A stretch of 64,000 nt of DNA, taken from the NCBI RefSeq assembly GCF_900302445.1, contig NZ_ONZF01000003.1:496001-560000 (forward strand). The letters run 5' to 3'. Position numbers and translations under genes: made by a program. The notes under the pieces were generated by a model. That model ran no database searches, was not told where the DNA came from, and saw nothing but the letters and a program-made list of their open reading frames with translations. This DNA is from Palleronia abyssalis (lineage in GTDB: Bacteria > Pseudomonadota > Alphaproteobacteria > Rhodobacterales > Rhodobacteraceae). Of this stretch, positions 1 to 9,640 are shown piece by piece (positions within the stretch are counted from its first letter, which is position 1; each line of letters starts with the position of its first letter).

Positions 1-1773
1 AGCCTCGCCCGACACGTCGACGGTCTCGGCGGAAAGCTGGCGAATTTCCGTCGCAGCCAACTGACTGCGTTCGGCAAGTTTGCGCACTTCAGAAGCCACT
101 ACCGCGAACCCCTTGCCGTGCGAGCCGGCGCGTGCCGCTTCCACCGCCGCGTTGAGTGCAAGAAGATCCGTCTGGCGGGCAATTTCCTGGATGATGTTGA
201 TCTTGTCGGCAATCGATTTCATCGACTGGACCGCACTCGCGACGGCCTCACCGGACTTCTTGGCTTCTTCGGCTGACTGGTTGGCGATTTTCTCGGTCTG
301 ACCGGCATTGTCCGCATTCTGTCGGATGTTGGCGGTCATCTCCTCGATCGAGGCACTGGCCTCTTGCGCCGCCGCGGCCTGCTGACTGGAGCCCGCAGAG
401 AGCTGCTCGGCGGTGGTGGACATGTTCCCTGCCCCTTCGGCCACATAGGTCGCACTGGCGCTGGCGTTCGAAATCACTTCGCGCAGCTTGATCACCATGT
501 CGCGCAACGAGATGCCAAGCCGGTCGTCATCGGAACGCGGCGTAACCTCGGCCCGCAAATCGCCCTTCGAGATGCTTTCGGCGGCGCGGCTCATCCTTTT
601 GAGGTCCCCGACCATCTCGTCCATCGCATTGAGCAGAACGCCGATCTCATCCCGGCTTGTAGTTTTGGCATCGACGTCGAGATTACCGCGTGCGACTTCC
701 TTGACGACGGTGACGGCGTGGGAGAGCCCGCGAGAGATCGTAACGGCAAGCCAGAAGGCAGCCGCGATGGCGATCGCCGCAGCCACGGCGCCCACGGTGA
801 TCAGCAGACGTGTGGCATTGTGATAAAGGGTTTCCGCTTGCTTTGCTGCCTCGTCCATGAGGGCAGACGCCCGCTCGGCCATCTCATCGGCATCTTCGAA
901 GGCCTCAACGAAGGCGGGCTCGAGTTCCGTGATCATCGTTTCATGTGCACGCTCGTTAGTGCTTTGAATCACCGTTGCCACAAACCGCTCGAAGGTATCG
1001 CTGTAAGCGTCCCAGTCAGCTTCGATCTGCTGCAGCGGGATACGAAAGCCGGACGGAGCGACCGACGCTGCAGTCTCGATTTGCTGCGCGAAACGAGCTT
1101 CGGCGGCGGCGATCATTTCGGCGTTTGCGTCCCGCGATTCTTGGGTCGCGTCTACCAGCATGTCCGTGTGAAGCGCCTGGATCTCGCGAACGTCGTCCAT
1201 GCCGCGGTCAAGTGCTGCTTCGAGCGCGACCAGATCACGGTCCGGTGTCGCATCATTCAAAAGTTGCTCTCGGGCGGGCATGATGACAGCGTCGAGGCTA
1301 GTCATCAGGTCCGCGAACGCGGGTTCCATCTCGGTGATGCTGATTTCCGTGGCTCTGATACCTGTGTTTTCCAGGCCGAACTGTCGAAGCTCTCCCTCGA
1401 TGGCGAGAAACTCCCCCCAATCAACTGTGAAATGTTCCAAGATCGTGCGGGATTCTTCGGTGCGCAGCAAAGGAGCGAGGCTGTTCTGGGCTTGTTCGAC
1501 ACGTGCGATTTGCTCATCAACGCGCGCGGCATAAACTTCAGCATCGCCTCGGTTTTTCGCCATCAAGTATCCCTTGACGAAGTTGACCGTTTCGGCAGCG
1601 CTAGCCTTCATATCGAGGCTGAGCTCTTGCCGGTAAGCGAACTCTTCGGTGATTTCGGCAATCTCGGCATTCAGACGTCCCGCCTGGTTCAGGGCGATGA
1701 AGCTTGAGAGGCCGAGCAGTGCGATCAACACTGCGAAAACGGCAATAAGTCTGGTCTTAATTGTCATTCCCAT
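1..1773 (-). CDS. Methyl-accepting chemotaxis protein (3' end outside window)
   Basis: The reverse strand is open from an ATG at 1773 to the window edge, giving 591 residues without the C-terminus. A membrane segment near residues 7-27 and a second near 320-346 enclose a long, mostly helical periplasmic region rich in Glu and Ala. A HAMP linker follows, then a signalling domain with the conserved hairpin tip around residues 527-550 ([21 protein letters not shown]-like, then [18 protein letters not shown]). This is the standard transmembrane chemoreceptor layout, relaying ligand state to CheA/CheW at the inner membrane. The ligand cannot be told from sequence. A nearby alternative ATG lies two codons downstream at 1767. 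No chemotaxis genes are adjacent, so it looks like an orphan receptor. Confidence 0.93.
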   Translation of the reverse strand, partial: MGMTIKTRLIAVFAVLIALLGLSSFIALNQAGRLNAEIAEITEEFAYRQELSLDMKASAAETVNFVKGYLMAKNRGDAEVYAARVDEQIARVEQAQNSLAPLLRTEESRTILEHFTVDWGEFLAIEGELRQFGLENTGIRATEISITEMEPAFADLMTSLDAVIMPAREQLLNDATPDRDLVALEAALDRGMDDVREIQALHTDMLVDATQESRDANAEMIAAAEARFAQQIETAASVAPSGFRIPLQQIEADWDAYSDTFERFVATVIQSTNERAHETMITELEPAFVEAFEDADEMAERASALMDEAAKQAETLYHNATRLLITVGAVAAAIAIAAAFWLAVTISRGLSHAVTVVKEVARGNLDVDAKTTSRDEIGVLLNAMDEMVGDLKRMSRAAESISKGDLRAEVTPRSDDDRLGISLRDMVIKLREVISNASASATYVAEGAGNMSTTAEQLSAGSSQQAAAAQEASASIEEMTANIRQNADNAGQTEKIANQSAEEAKKSGEAVASAVQSMKSIADKINIIQEIARQTDLLALNAAVEAARAGSHGKGFAVVASEVRKLAERSQLAATEIRQLSAETVDVSGEA

Positions 1774-1929
1774 GGTCGTGATAATTCCTTGAGTTATTCG
1801 AATTTATGGTTTCGACGCGACATCAGTTTTCGATGGCGCAGTGCGGCGCTTAGTGTTCATCCCACTTGCACGGACCGGCACCAAACAAAGTACCGGCCTA
1901 ATTTGTCGGGGCCCCAGACCGGCGATAGA

Positions 1930-1958
1930 CATCCTGCAAGCCCAAGGCTTGCAGGATG
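1930..1958. repeat. Perfect 13-bp inverted repeat with 3-nt loop
   Basis: Arms at 1930-1942 and 1946-1958 are exact reverse complements (CATCCTGCAAGCC and its complement) separated by CAA. There is no T-run on either side, so it is not a typical intrinsic terminator, and it sits about 157 bp upstream of the chemoreceptor start. It could be a leader hairpin, a REP-like palindrome or a protein binding site. Confidence 0.75.
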
Positions 1959-2591
1959 GACTGAATTCCGACCCGACCCTACATGTGCCCCGATTTTACA
2001 TTACTGGCTCCCGCCTTTGGTCGATTTCGTAGGTACAGGCCGATTATTAATCCTCCGTTGAGAACCTGGCGTGGAGTGGTATCGGTCGGAGGAAAAGCCC
2101 ATCGAACTTGATGCAAACAATCGGCAGCATCCGTCGCGATCCCCTGTTGCCGATCTAGGCCAGCCTGAAATTACGGCTGACACGATTGGACAGCCAGTTC
2201 ACGCCCCGAGCCTCCGCGGGCCACCGGCGTCAAACCAGCTTGTGCATCTCGGTCGATGGAAAGGGCGCGACCCAAGTAGCGCGCCACGAGACCTCGCTCA
2301 CCCGTGATCTGAGGGCGATACGCGTGTTGAAACGTCTGATCCGGCCGAAATCGCCCAGCATCCTCGACTCTTGGCGTCTTCGGCCATAAGGAGCCGAGTG
2401 TGCAGGACGGCATCGGACGTCTGGGTCCAACCGAATTTATCGGCCAAGGCCGAGTCGAGCGAGGGTCCCGGTAAATCCGACGTTCGGGTGCAACGACATG
2501 AACGCCCGCTGCTCGGACACTGTGCACGATGACCGGGAAAAGCACACCGCGCAAAGAATATGCCGCACATACGGATAATCTTGACCAAATG

Positions 2592-2637
2592 TTGTCAAAA
2601 TGAACCGCAAAATCTAGGCTATCCTGAACCTTGGAGG
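2592..2637 (+). promoter_or_regulatory. Putative promoter and RBS of the cyanophycin operon
   Basis: TTGTCA at 2592-2597 is followed after 17 bp by TAGGCT at 2615-2620, a plausible sigma-70-type pair. A strong GGAGG lies at 2633-2637, 7 nt before the cphB ATG. A short inverted repeat, TTGAC at 2581-2585 and GTCAA at 2594-2598, overlaps the -35 box and could be an operator. All of this is motif reading only. Confidence 0.45.
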
Positions 2638-2644
2638 CCCAAAA

Positions 2645-3505
2645 ATGAACATGCCCGCGAAAGTGACGGCCCCCGGACCGCTCGTCGCGATCGGCGGCGC
2701 AGAGGACAAGTCGGACGAGGCGGATATCCTCAGGCGCGTCATCGGCTGGTCGGGAAAGGCTGCCCCGGTTGTGGGTGTGATCACCACGGCAAGCGCAATT
2801 CCGGACGTGGTCTTCGAGGGCTACAAAGAAACCTTCGAGACCCTTGGCGCCGCCGAGGTTCTGGATATCCGCGTGCGGGACCGCGCCGATGCCGCCGCTG
2901 ACGTCTTCGTCGACATGATCGGGCGCGCCGACGTGATCTTCATTTCGGGCGGCGACCAGATGCGGCTGACCAACGTGTTCGGTGGCTCGGCAACGTTGGC
3001 CAAAATCCGCGCGCGGCACGCCCAAGGCGCTGTTGTGGCGGGGACCAGCGCCGGCGCGGCCTGCCAGTCGCAGACCATGGTCTATGGCGGATCGCCCGAT
3101 GACAGCCTGCGCAAGGGCGCGGTGAAGATGGCCGCGGGCTTCGGGTTTGTGGACGGGGTGATCATCGACACCCATTTCCTTCAACGCGGCCGCTTCTCGC
3201 GGCTGATGGAAGTGGGGGCAACCAACCCCGGGCAGCTCGGCGTCGGATTGGGCGAAGATGCAGCCGTGCTGTTCGAAGGGGACGTGATCCGCGCCATCGG
3301 CCCCGGTCACGTGATCCTGGTCGACAGTTCCTCGATCACGGGGTCGAACGTCTTCGATCTTCATGATGGAGAGGCCGTCACCGTCCACAACGTCACCATG
3401 CATGCCCTCATCAGCGGGTATGGTTACAATCTCCGGGAGAAGCGAGTCCTCGGACCAAACGAACTCGCGCAAATGAGCCTGGAGCAAAGCGATGCATATC
3501 CTTGA
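2645..3505 (+). CDS. cphB: Cyanophycinase
   Basis: This 286-residue serine exopeptidase of family S51 should cut cyanophycin into beta-Asp-Arg dipeptides in the cytoplasm. The nucleophile motif GTSAGA places the catalytic Ser at about residue 135, and FISGGDQMRL near residue 100 and the IDTHFLQRGR segment are also typical of the family. The length fits cyanophycinases. The start has a GGAGG 7 nt upstream. It is the first gene of the operon and overlaps cphA by 14 bp, so polymer making and breaking are translationally coupled. The order cphB then cphA is common in bacteria that use cyanophycin as a nitrogen store. Confidence 0.95.
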   Translation: MNMPAKVTAPGPLVAIGGAEDKSDEADILRRVIGWSGKAAPVVGVITTASAIPDVVFEGYKETFETLGAAEVLDIRVRDRADAAADVFVDMIGRADVIFISGGDQMRLTNVFGGSATLAKIRARHAQGAVVAGTSAGAACQSQTMVYGGSPDDSLRKGAVKMAAGFGFVDGVIIDTHFLQRGRFSRLMEVGATNPGQLGVGLGEDAAVLFEGDVIRAIGPGHVILVDSSSITGSNVFDLHDGEAVTVHNVTMHALISGYGYNLREKRVLGPNELAQMSLEQSDAYP

Positions 3506-6134
3506 ACACCGTGCCCTGCGCGGTCCGAACTATTACAGCCGCTATCAGGCCCTCTACATGCGCCTCGACATCGAGGAGCTGGAACAGCGGCCCAGCGACA
3601 AGGTTGCGGGCATGGCCGAACGCCTGGAAACGCTGATCCCTTCGCTTTACGAGCATCGGTGTTCCGTTGGGGAAGCTGGCGGGTTCCTGCAAAGGGTGCG
3701 GGGCGGCACTTATGCCGGTCATTTGGTCGAGCATCTGGCGATCGAACTGCAGAACCTCGTCGGGTTCTCGGTCGGTTATGGCAAGACCGTCGACAGCTAT
3801 GATCCCGGCATCTACAATGTCGTCTACCGCTACCGCGATGAGGCGACGGGCCTTGCCGCGGGCACAGCCGCGGTCGAGATTGCCAAGCAGATCTACGACG
3901 GCGAAGATGTCGACCTTCAGCCCCATATCGACCGGCTGAAGGAAGTGCGCGACGCCAACGCGCTCGGGCCGTCGACTGGCTCTATCGTCGCGGCTGCGCG
4001 GGACCGGGGTATTCCGGCCTACAACTTGACCGAAGGCACCAGCTACACCCAGCTTGGCCACGGCATCAAACAGCGGCGCTTTCAGGCGACCGTCACCGAC
4101 GCCTCGGGGATCATCGGCCACTCGATCGCGGACGACAAGGACTGGACCAAGCAGATCCTGGGCGACGCCGGCGTACCGGTCCCGAGAGGCCAGACCTGCT
4201 ATTCGTTCGAGGAGGCGCGCGAGGCTGCCGATTGGATCGGCTGGCCGGTCGTGACAAAGCCGCTGTCGGGCAATCACGGGCGCGGCGTGACCACCGACAT
4301 CACGACGATGGAAGATCTCCAGTCCGGCTACGACGCGGCCGTGGCCCGGCTGCGCGAAGGGACCGACGGCGTGATCGTCGAAAGCTACATCAAGGGTGAA
4401 GATCACCGGATGCTGGTGATCGGGGGCAAGCTGGTCGCCGCCGCGCGCCGCCGGCCGGCGCATGTCCAGGGCGACGGGCAGAGCACCATCCAGCAGCTGA
4501 TCAACCGCGAGAACGAGGACCCCCGGCGCGGCGTGGGCCACGAGAACCTGCTGACCCAGATCCATGTCGATGAACAGACCCACCGGATGCTGGAGCAGGC
4601 CGGACTGACGCTCGACACCGTCCTCCCCGAGGGCGAGCTTGCGTTCCTCAAGTCGACCGCGAATATCTCGACCGGCGGCACGGCGAGCGACCTGACCGAC
4701 GACGTTCATCCCGAAGTGCGCTTCGCGATGGAGCGGATCGGCCGCTTGGTCGGGCTGGACGTGATCGGCATCGACCTTCTGGCCGAAACGCTGTCCGAGC
4801 CGCTGGAAAACCAGTCCGCGGGTGTGGTCGAGGTCAATGCCGGCCCGGGCTTCCGAATGCACATGTCGCCCACCCATGGCACGCCGCGCCCGGTGGGCCA
4901 GCACATCGTCGACATGCTTTTCCCCGATCCGACCGATAACGGGCGCATCCCGATCACCGCGATCACCGGCACCAACGGCAAGACCACCACCACGCGCCTG
5001 ACGTCGCATATCCTGCGGCAGGCCGGCCGCTCCGTCGGCATGGGCTGCACCGGCACGGTGGAGATCGACAACCACGTGATCCTGCGCGGCGACTATTCCG
5101 GCCCTGCTGCCGCGCAGGCAGTTCTGCGCGAACCGACGGTCGAGCACGCGGTGCTCGAGGTTGCGCGCGGCGGGATCATGCGGCGCGGTCTTGGCTTTGA
5201 CGAATGCGACGTGGGTGTGCTGCTCAATATCGCGTCGGACCATCTGGGCGAACGCGACATCCACACGCTCGAGGAGCTTGCGCGCTGCAAGACGGTTGTC
5301 GTCGATGCGGTCCGGCGCGAGGGAGGGTATTGCGTCCTGAACGCCGACGATCCGCTGGTGATGGACCAGGGCACGCACTGGGCCCGGGGCGAGATCATCT
5401 ATTTCACGATGGACCCCGAGAACCCCGCGCTGACGCAGCACCTGAGCGAGCTGGGGATGGTGTTCGCGGTGAAGAACGGCAAGATCGTCATGCTGCGCGG
5501 CAGGGTGACGGTGGAGATCTGCGCGGTCAATGACGTGCCCATCGCCTTCGAAGGGCACGCACCGTTCAACGTGCAGAACGCTATGGCAGCCGCCGCCGCC
5601 GCCACCGCCCACGGGATCGAGATCGACGACATTCGTGCGGGGCTTCTAACCTTCCACCCGACGCCCGCCCAGATGCCGGGACGCACCAACTATTTCGAAG
5701 CCGACGGCGTGAAGTGCCTGATCGACTACGGCCACAACGTGCCCGCGCTCAAGGCGCTGCGGCCCTTGGTGAACGGGCTGGCCACGCAGCGCCGGATCGG
5801 CGTCGCCACAGCCCCCGGAAACCGCCGCGACGAGGATCTCGTCGCGCTGGGGGCCGAGCTGGCGGGCATGTGCGACCTGCTGTTCGTCTACGAGACCGAC
5901 GCACGCGGCCGCGCGCCTGGAGAGACGGCGAAGCTGATCCACGAAGGCGCCGCCCAGGCGGACACGTCCTGCGAGGTCGAGACGATCCACGACGAGCACG
6001 CGGCCACCGACCGCGCAATTGACGCGGCGCAACGGGGCGACTTCCTGCTGCTGCTCGTCGACGACATCGACGGTGCGACGCGACGGCTCAAGGGACGCAG
6101 CTTTCCGCACCAAGCCGAACTCGCACAGCCCTGA
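3492..6134 (+). CDS. cphA: Cyanophycin synthetase
   Basis: This 880-residue enzyme builds the Asp-Arg polymer cyanophycin by two ATP-dependent steps: Asp addition to the backbone, then Arg addition to the side chain. The N-terminal domain (about 1-160) contains an HxxEH motif at residues 77-81; in studied homologues such a metal site hydrolyses polymer to make primers. An ATP-grasp domain (about 220-475) includes KPLSGNHGRGV with K256 and the EVNAGPGFRMH metal-binding strand. A Mur-ligase-like domain begins with the P-loop GTNGKTTTT at about 493. All three units look intact and the length is normal for the family. The start overlaps the end of cphB. Confidence 0.97.
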   Translation: MHILEHRALRGPNYYSRYQALYMRLDIEELEQRPSDKVAGMAERLETLIPSLYEHRCSVGEAGGFLQRVRGGTYAGHLVEHLAIELQNLVGFSVGYGKTVDSYDPGIYNVVYRYRDEATGLAAGTAAVEIAKQIYDGEDVDLQPHIDRLKEVRDANALGPSTGSIVAAARDRGIPAYNLTEGTSYTQLGHGIKQRRFQATVTDASGIIGHSIADDKDWTKQILGDAGVPVPRGQTCYSFEEAREAADWIGWPVVTKPLSGNHGRGVTTDITTMEDLQSGYDAAVARLREGTDGVIVESYIKGEDHRMLVIGGKLVAAARRRPAHVQGDGQSTIQQLINRENEDPRRGVGHENLLTQIHVDEQTHRMLEQAGLTLDTVLPEGELAFLKSTANISTGGTASDLTDDVHPEVRFAMERIGRLVGLDVIGIDLLAETLSEPLENQSAGVVEVNAGPGFRMHMSPTHGTPRPVGQHIVDMLFPDPTDNGRIPITAITGTNGKTTTTRLTSHILRQAGRSVGMGCTGTVEIDNHVILRGDYSGPAAAQAVLREPTVEHAVLEVARGGIMRRGLGFDECDVGVLLNIASDHLGERDIHTLEELARCKTVVVDAVRREGGYCVLNADDPLVMDQGTHWARGEIIYFTMDPENPALTQHLSELGMVFAVKNGKIVMLRGRVTVEICAVNDVPIAFEGHAPFNVQNAMAAAAAATAHGIEIDDIRAGLLTFHPTPAQMPGRTNYFEADGVKCLIDYGHNVPALKALRPLVNGLATQRRIGVATAPGNRRDEDLVALGAELAGMCDLLFVYETDARGRAPGETAKLIHEGAAQADTSCEVETIHDEHAATDRAIDAAQRGDFLLLLVDDIDGATRRLKGRSFPHQAELAQP

Positions 6135-6180
6135 ACGCCGCGCAGGCACCTGACTGCGGCGCAGAAGCAGAGGAACGGAT

Positions 6181-7479
6181 ATGACGAAGAACGTTTTCGT
6201 GGTCGGCCTGAACGACCACAACGCCGAGCGGCTGACCAGCCTGCGGGGGGTCGAGGACGTCGTTTTTCATCCCCTGCTGACGCCTGCGCAGGTCTACGAG
6301 ACGCAGGAATTCGATATCCCCGCCATGCTGGCCGAGGCCGAAGCGACGCTAGACGCGTTCGACGGCTCGATCGACGCGATCGTAGGCTATATGGACTTCC
6401 CGGTTTCGACCATGCTGCCACTTCTTTGCGCGAAATACGGAACGAGGAACGCGTCGCTTGAAAGCCTGCTGAAGTGCGAGCACAAGTTCTGGTCGCGCAG
6501 CGTCATGGCCGAGATCGTGCCGGACCATACGCCCAACTTCACCGCGTTCGACCCGTTCGACGACGACGCCCTGTCTAAGATCGGCGAAGCGGGCCTGCGC
6601 TTTCCGTTCTTCGTCAAGCCGATCAAGTCGTCGGGTTCGCGCCTGGGCTTCCGGATCGACAGCCCCGAAGACTTCGCCTACGCGACCGAGAAGCTGCGCG
6701 CCGAGATCCGGTCCATCGGCGAACCCTTCGACCACGTTCTGTCGCAAGCCAACCTGCCCGACGACATCCGAAGCGTCGAGGGGCACTACTGCATGGCCGA
6801 ACGGGTGATCGGCGGGCGGCAATGCACCGTCGAAGGCTATGTCCACGATGGCGAGGTAACGCTGTACGGGACCGTGGATTCGATCCGCTATCCGCAGGTC
6901 CTCAGCTTCTTCTACTACCTCTACCCCTCGAACCTGCCCCGGCCTGTGCAGGAGCAGATGTGGGAGATCTCTCGCAAGGTGATGACGCATATCGGCTACG
7001 ACAATGCCGGCTTCAACATCGAGTATTTCTGGGACGAGGTTGAGAACAAGATTTGGCTGCTGGAGATCAACACGCGCATCGCCCAATCCCATTGCGACCT
7101 CTTCGAGATGGTCGATGGCGTCAGTCACCAGCAGGTAACGGTCGATCTGGGTCTCGGCCGCAAACCCGACATGCCCCATCGCGAGGGATCGCAGAAGGTG
7201 GCGGCCGAGTTCTTCTATCGCGTCTTCTTCCGCGACGCGACGGTCGCCCGCACCCCGTCCCGGGCCGAGATCGAAGTGGCGGCCGAACAGGTGGACGGCA
7301 CCCGCATCGTGTCGAACGTCCGCAAGGGAATGCAGCTGTCCGAGCTGCCCGAACAGGACGCCTACAGCTTCGCCGTGGCGTCGCTATGGATGGGGGCGAG
7401 CACCGGCTCAAAGCTTCTGTGGAACTACGAGCAAGTGATGAAACGCCTGAATTACGAATTCACCGACATCCTGGACTGA
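6181..7479 (+). CDS. ATP-grasp ligase of the cyanophycin operon
   Basis: A 432-residue ATP-grasp family protein. The central part contains FPFFVKPIKSSGSRLGF (ATP-binding lysine strand) and the late motif WLLEINTRIAQSH, whose Glu and Asn should bind magnesium, so it is expected to join a carboxylate to an amine through an acyl phosphate. The N-terminal 90 residues resemble a pre-ATP-grasp domain. It lies 46 bp after cphA with an AGAGGA ribosome site and the same orientation. The substrate is unknown. Its place suggests a peptide or amino-acid derivative connected with cyanophycin or beta-Asp-Arg, but that is inference from position alone. Confidence 0.8.
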   Translation: MTKNVFVVGLNDHNAERLTSLRGVEDVVFHPLLTPAQVYETQEFDIPAMLAEAEATLDAFDGSIDAIVGYMDFPVSTMLPLLCAKYGTRNASLESLLKCEHKFWSRSVMAEIVPDHTPNFTAFDPFDDDALSKIGEAGLRFPFFVKPIKSSGSRLGFRIDSPEDFAYATEKLRAEIRSIGEPFDHVLSQANLPDDIRSVEGHYCMAERVIGGRQCTVEGYVHDGEVTLYGTVDSIRYPQVLSFFYYLYPSNLPRPVQEQMWEISRKVMTHIGYDNAGFNIEYFWDEVENKIWLLEINTRIAQSHCDLFEMVDGVSHQQVTVDLGLGRKPDMPHREGSQKVAAEFFYRVFFRDATVARTPSRAEIEVAAEQVDGTRIVSNVRKGMQLSELPEQDAYSFAVASLWMGASTGSKLLWNYEQVMKRLNYEFTDILD

Positions 7480-7542
7480 CACCCCCGGTGCCAGCCCTCG
7501 GGCGGCCAAGCGGTTGCTGTTGCGAACATCAAAGGCACGCCC

Positions 7543-9558
7543 ATGAAGATTGATACCGACCTGCCGCGCCCGGTCCGGGAACTGGAGCACGCCGAGATTC
7601 CGATGCCCGACGGCACCCGGCTTGCCGCGCGGATCTGGATGCCCGAGGGGGCTGACAGCGCGCCGGTGCCCGCGATCCTCGAATACATCCCCTACCGCAA
7701 GAACGACAAGACGCTGGAGCGTGACGCCGCCCGCGCGCCTTGGCTGGCGTCGCGTGACTACGCCTATGTTCGGGTCGATCTGCGCGGAACAGGCGAGTCC
7801 GAAGGTGTGATGAAGGACGAGTATACCGAGATCGAACTGGCCGACGGGTGCGACGTCATCGCCTGGATCGCCGATCAGGCCTGGTGCGACGGTGGCGTCG
7901 GCATCGTCGGCATCTCGTGGGGCGGGTTCAACGGGCTGCAACTGGCCGCCCTGCGTCCCCCTGCGCTGAAAGCCGTCGTGACGATTTGTTCGACCGACGA
8001 CCGCTATGCGGACGACATCCATTACATGGGCGGGGTGCCGCTGGTCGAACAGCTGTCCTGGGCCTCGATCATGTTCGGCATCAACACCCTGCCGCCCGAC
8101 CCGGCCCATGTGGGCGAGCGGTGGCGCGAGATGTGGCACCGGCGCCTCGACGAGTCCGGCCTGTGGCTGGAGACTTGGTTGAAGCACCAGACGCGCGACG
8201 CGTTCTGGAAACACGGCTCGGTCTGCGAGAACTGGGACGACATCCAGATTCCGGTCTACGCCGTGTCCGGCTGGGCCGACGGGTATTGCCGCGCGGTCCT
8301 GCGCCTGGTCGAGAACCTGCGTGGTCCGGCCAAGGGGATCGTCGGCCCCTGGTCCCACCGCTATCCGCATCTCGGGGCACCCGGCCCCGCGATCGACTGG
8401 CTGTCGGAAGAGACGCGGTGGTGGGATCACTGGCTGAAGGGCCAGGACACCGGCATCATGGACGAACCGCCCCTGCGCCTGTTCCTGCAAGACCACGCGG
8501 AACCCCGCAGCCACTATGCCGAACGCGAAGGACACTGGATCGCCGAGCCCGCATGGCCGTCGCCGAACGTCACCGCGACTCGGTTCGGCCTTGGCGCGGG
8601 AGGGACTCTAGTCCGCGACGCGCAAGGCACGGGCGGAGAACTGTCCGTCTCGTCGCCTCTCTGGGTCGGGTCGCAGGGGGGTAAATGGTGCTCCTACGCG
8701 CATCCGGGCGATCAGCCGAGCGATCAAAGGCGCGACGATTCCGGCAGTCTTACCTTTCAGACGGCCCCGCTGGACCAAGACCTCTACCTCGTCGGCGACG
8801 CCCGCCTGCACCTGACCTGCCGGGTCGACCGCCCGGTCGCGCAGATCACCGCCCGTCTTGTCGACGTCGCCCCCGACGGCACGGCAACCCGGATCGCCTA
8901 TGGCTTGCTGAACCTGTCCCATCGCGACGGGCACGAGACGCCATCGCCGACCGTTCCGGGCGAGGACATGACGGTCGAGCTGATGTTCAAACCCGTCGCA
9001 CAGACCGTGCCCGCCGGGCATCGCCTGCGACTGTCCCTGTCCACGAATTACTTCCCGATCGCCTGGCCCGTCCCTGAACCCGTGACGTTGACGGTCCTGA
9101 CGGAACAGTCGGATCTGATGCTACCGCTACGCTCGGACTCCGGCCCGCGGATGCCCGACTTCCCGCCGCCCCGCGCCGGGACTCCCCTGGACCTAGTGGT
9201 CCACACGCCGCCGCGTTCGGAATGGCGCGTAACCGAGGATATGGACACCGGCCGCATGACGTTCGAAATCCGCGACCACGAGGGTGCAGCGACCATCGAG
9301 CCGCAGCAGTTCTTCCATTCAGCCGAAGGGTCCGAGCGCTACTCGGTCCTTCCACCCGATCCGCAGTCAGCCGAGGGCGAGGCAACCTGGATCCACGAGA
9401 TGGCCCGCGACGGCTGGTCTGTGCGGACCGAGACACATACCCGCCTGACCTGCGACGCGGATTTCTTCCATATCGCCGCAACCTTACGCGCGTGGGAAGG
9501 GGATACCCTTGAACGAGAGCATGAGTGGTCCGTGTCGATCGCGCGAAACCACGCCTGA
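7543..9558 (+). CDS. CocE/NonD family hydrolase (X-Pro dipeptidyl-peptidase, S15-like)
   Basis: A 671-residue alpha/beta hydrolase. The N-terminal catalytic part has the GISWGG nucleophile elbow with Ser at about residue 125 and VRVDLRGTGESEG upstream. The C-terminal third (from about residue 400) is a jelly-roll domain typical of the S15/CocE group. There is no signal peptide, so it should be cytoplasmic. It is 63 bp downstream of the ATP-grasp gene, probably in the same transcript. Family members cleave esters, amides or aminoacyl-peptides. Here it could hydrolyse a peptide or amide made or released by the preceding genes. The true substrate cannot be read from sequence. Confidence 0.85.
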   Translation: MKIDTDLPRPVRELEHAEIPMPDGTRLAARIWMPEGADSAPVPAILEYIPYRKNDKTLERDAARAPWLASRDYAYVRVDLRGTGESEGVMKDEYTEIELADGCDVIAWIADQAWCDGGVGIVGISWGGFNGLQLAALRPPALKAVVTICSTDDRYADDIHYMGGVPLVEQLSWASIMFGINTLPPDPAHVGERWREMWHRRLDESGLWLETWLKHQTRDAFWKHGSVCENWDDIQIPVYAVSGWADGYCRAVLRLVENLRGPAKGIVGPWSHRYPHLGAPGPAIDWLSEETRWWDHWLKGQDTGIMDEPPLRLFLQDHAEPRSHYAEREGHWIAEPAWPSPNVTATRFGLGAGGTLVRDAQGTGGELSVSSPLWVGSQGGKWCSYAHPGDQPSDQRRDDSGSLTFQTAPLDQDLYLVGDARLHLTCRVDRPVAQITARLVDVAPDGTATRIAYGLLNLSHRDGHETPSPTVPGEDMTVELMFKPVAQTVPAGHRLRLSLSTNYFPIAWPVPEPVTLTVLTEQSDLMLPLRSDSGPRMPDFPPPRAGTPLDLVVHTPPRSEWRVTEDMDTGRMTFEIRDHEGAATIEPQQFFHSAEGSERYSVLPPDPQSAEGEATWIHEMARDGWSVRTETHTRLTCDADFFHIAATLRAWEGDTLEREHEWSVSIARNHA

Positions 9559-9598
9559 ACTCAGCCCCATGGGGGTCCCGGCCAGCCAGCCTTCGCAG

Positions 9599-9628
9599 AA
9601 AGGGCGCCCGAAAGACCGGGCGCCCTTT
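9599..9628. terminator. Bidirectional terminator between cph and doe operons
   Basis: A perfect 12-bp stem (9599-9610 and 9617-9628, AAAGGGCGCCCG and its complement) with a 6-nt loop lies between the convergent genes ending at 9558 and 9641. The stem is GC-rich with A and T tracts at its base on both sides, which suits termination in both directions. Confidence 0.85.
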
Positions 9629-9640
9629 CCATGTGTGCGA

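Larger units (their letters stand above)
1774..2644. other. 871-bp intergenic region without recognisable gene
   Basis: This lies between the divergently transcribed chemoreceptor and cphB. Short open frames exist on both strands but none resembles a protein family, and frames near 2230-2590 on the reverse strand are short and mutually out of phase. The left half holds a perfect hairpin (1930-1958). The right end carries the likely cph promoter and ribosome binding site. It may contain a decayed gene that I cannot identify. Confidence 0.5.

Noticed and set aside
2171-2588. Possible small gene or decayed transposase on the reverse strand
   Set aside because: Overlapping short frames show no recognisable motif and no ribosome site; left as unidentified intergenic sequence.
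3411-5612. 733-codon open frame on the reverse strand opposite cphA
   Set aside because: It mirrors the codon bias of cphA (a GC-rich antisense frame), has low-complexity His/Arg/Asp-rich sequence and no family motifs.
7543-9558. CocE/S15 hydrolase as the missing ectoine-pathway deacetylase
   Set aside because: It is on the other side of a strong terminator, in the cph operon, and belongs to a fold unrelated to the zinc-dependent DoeB/EutE family; nothing supports the swap.
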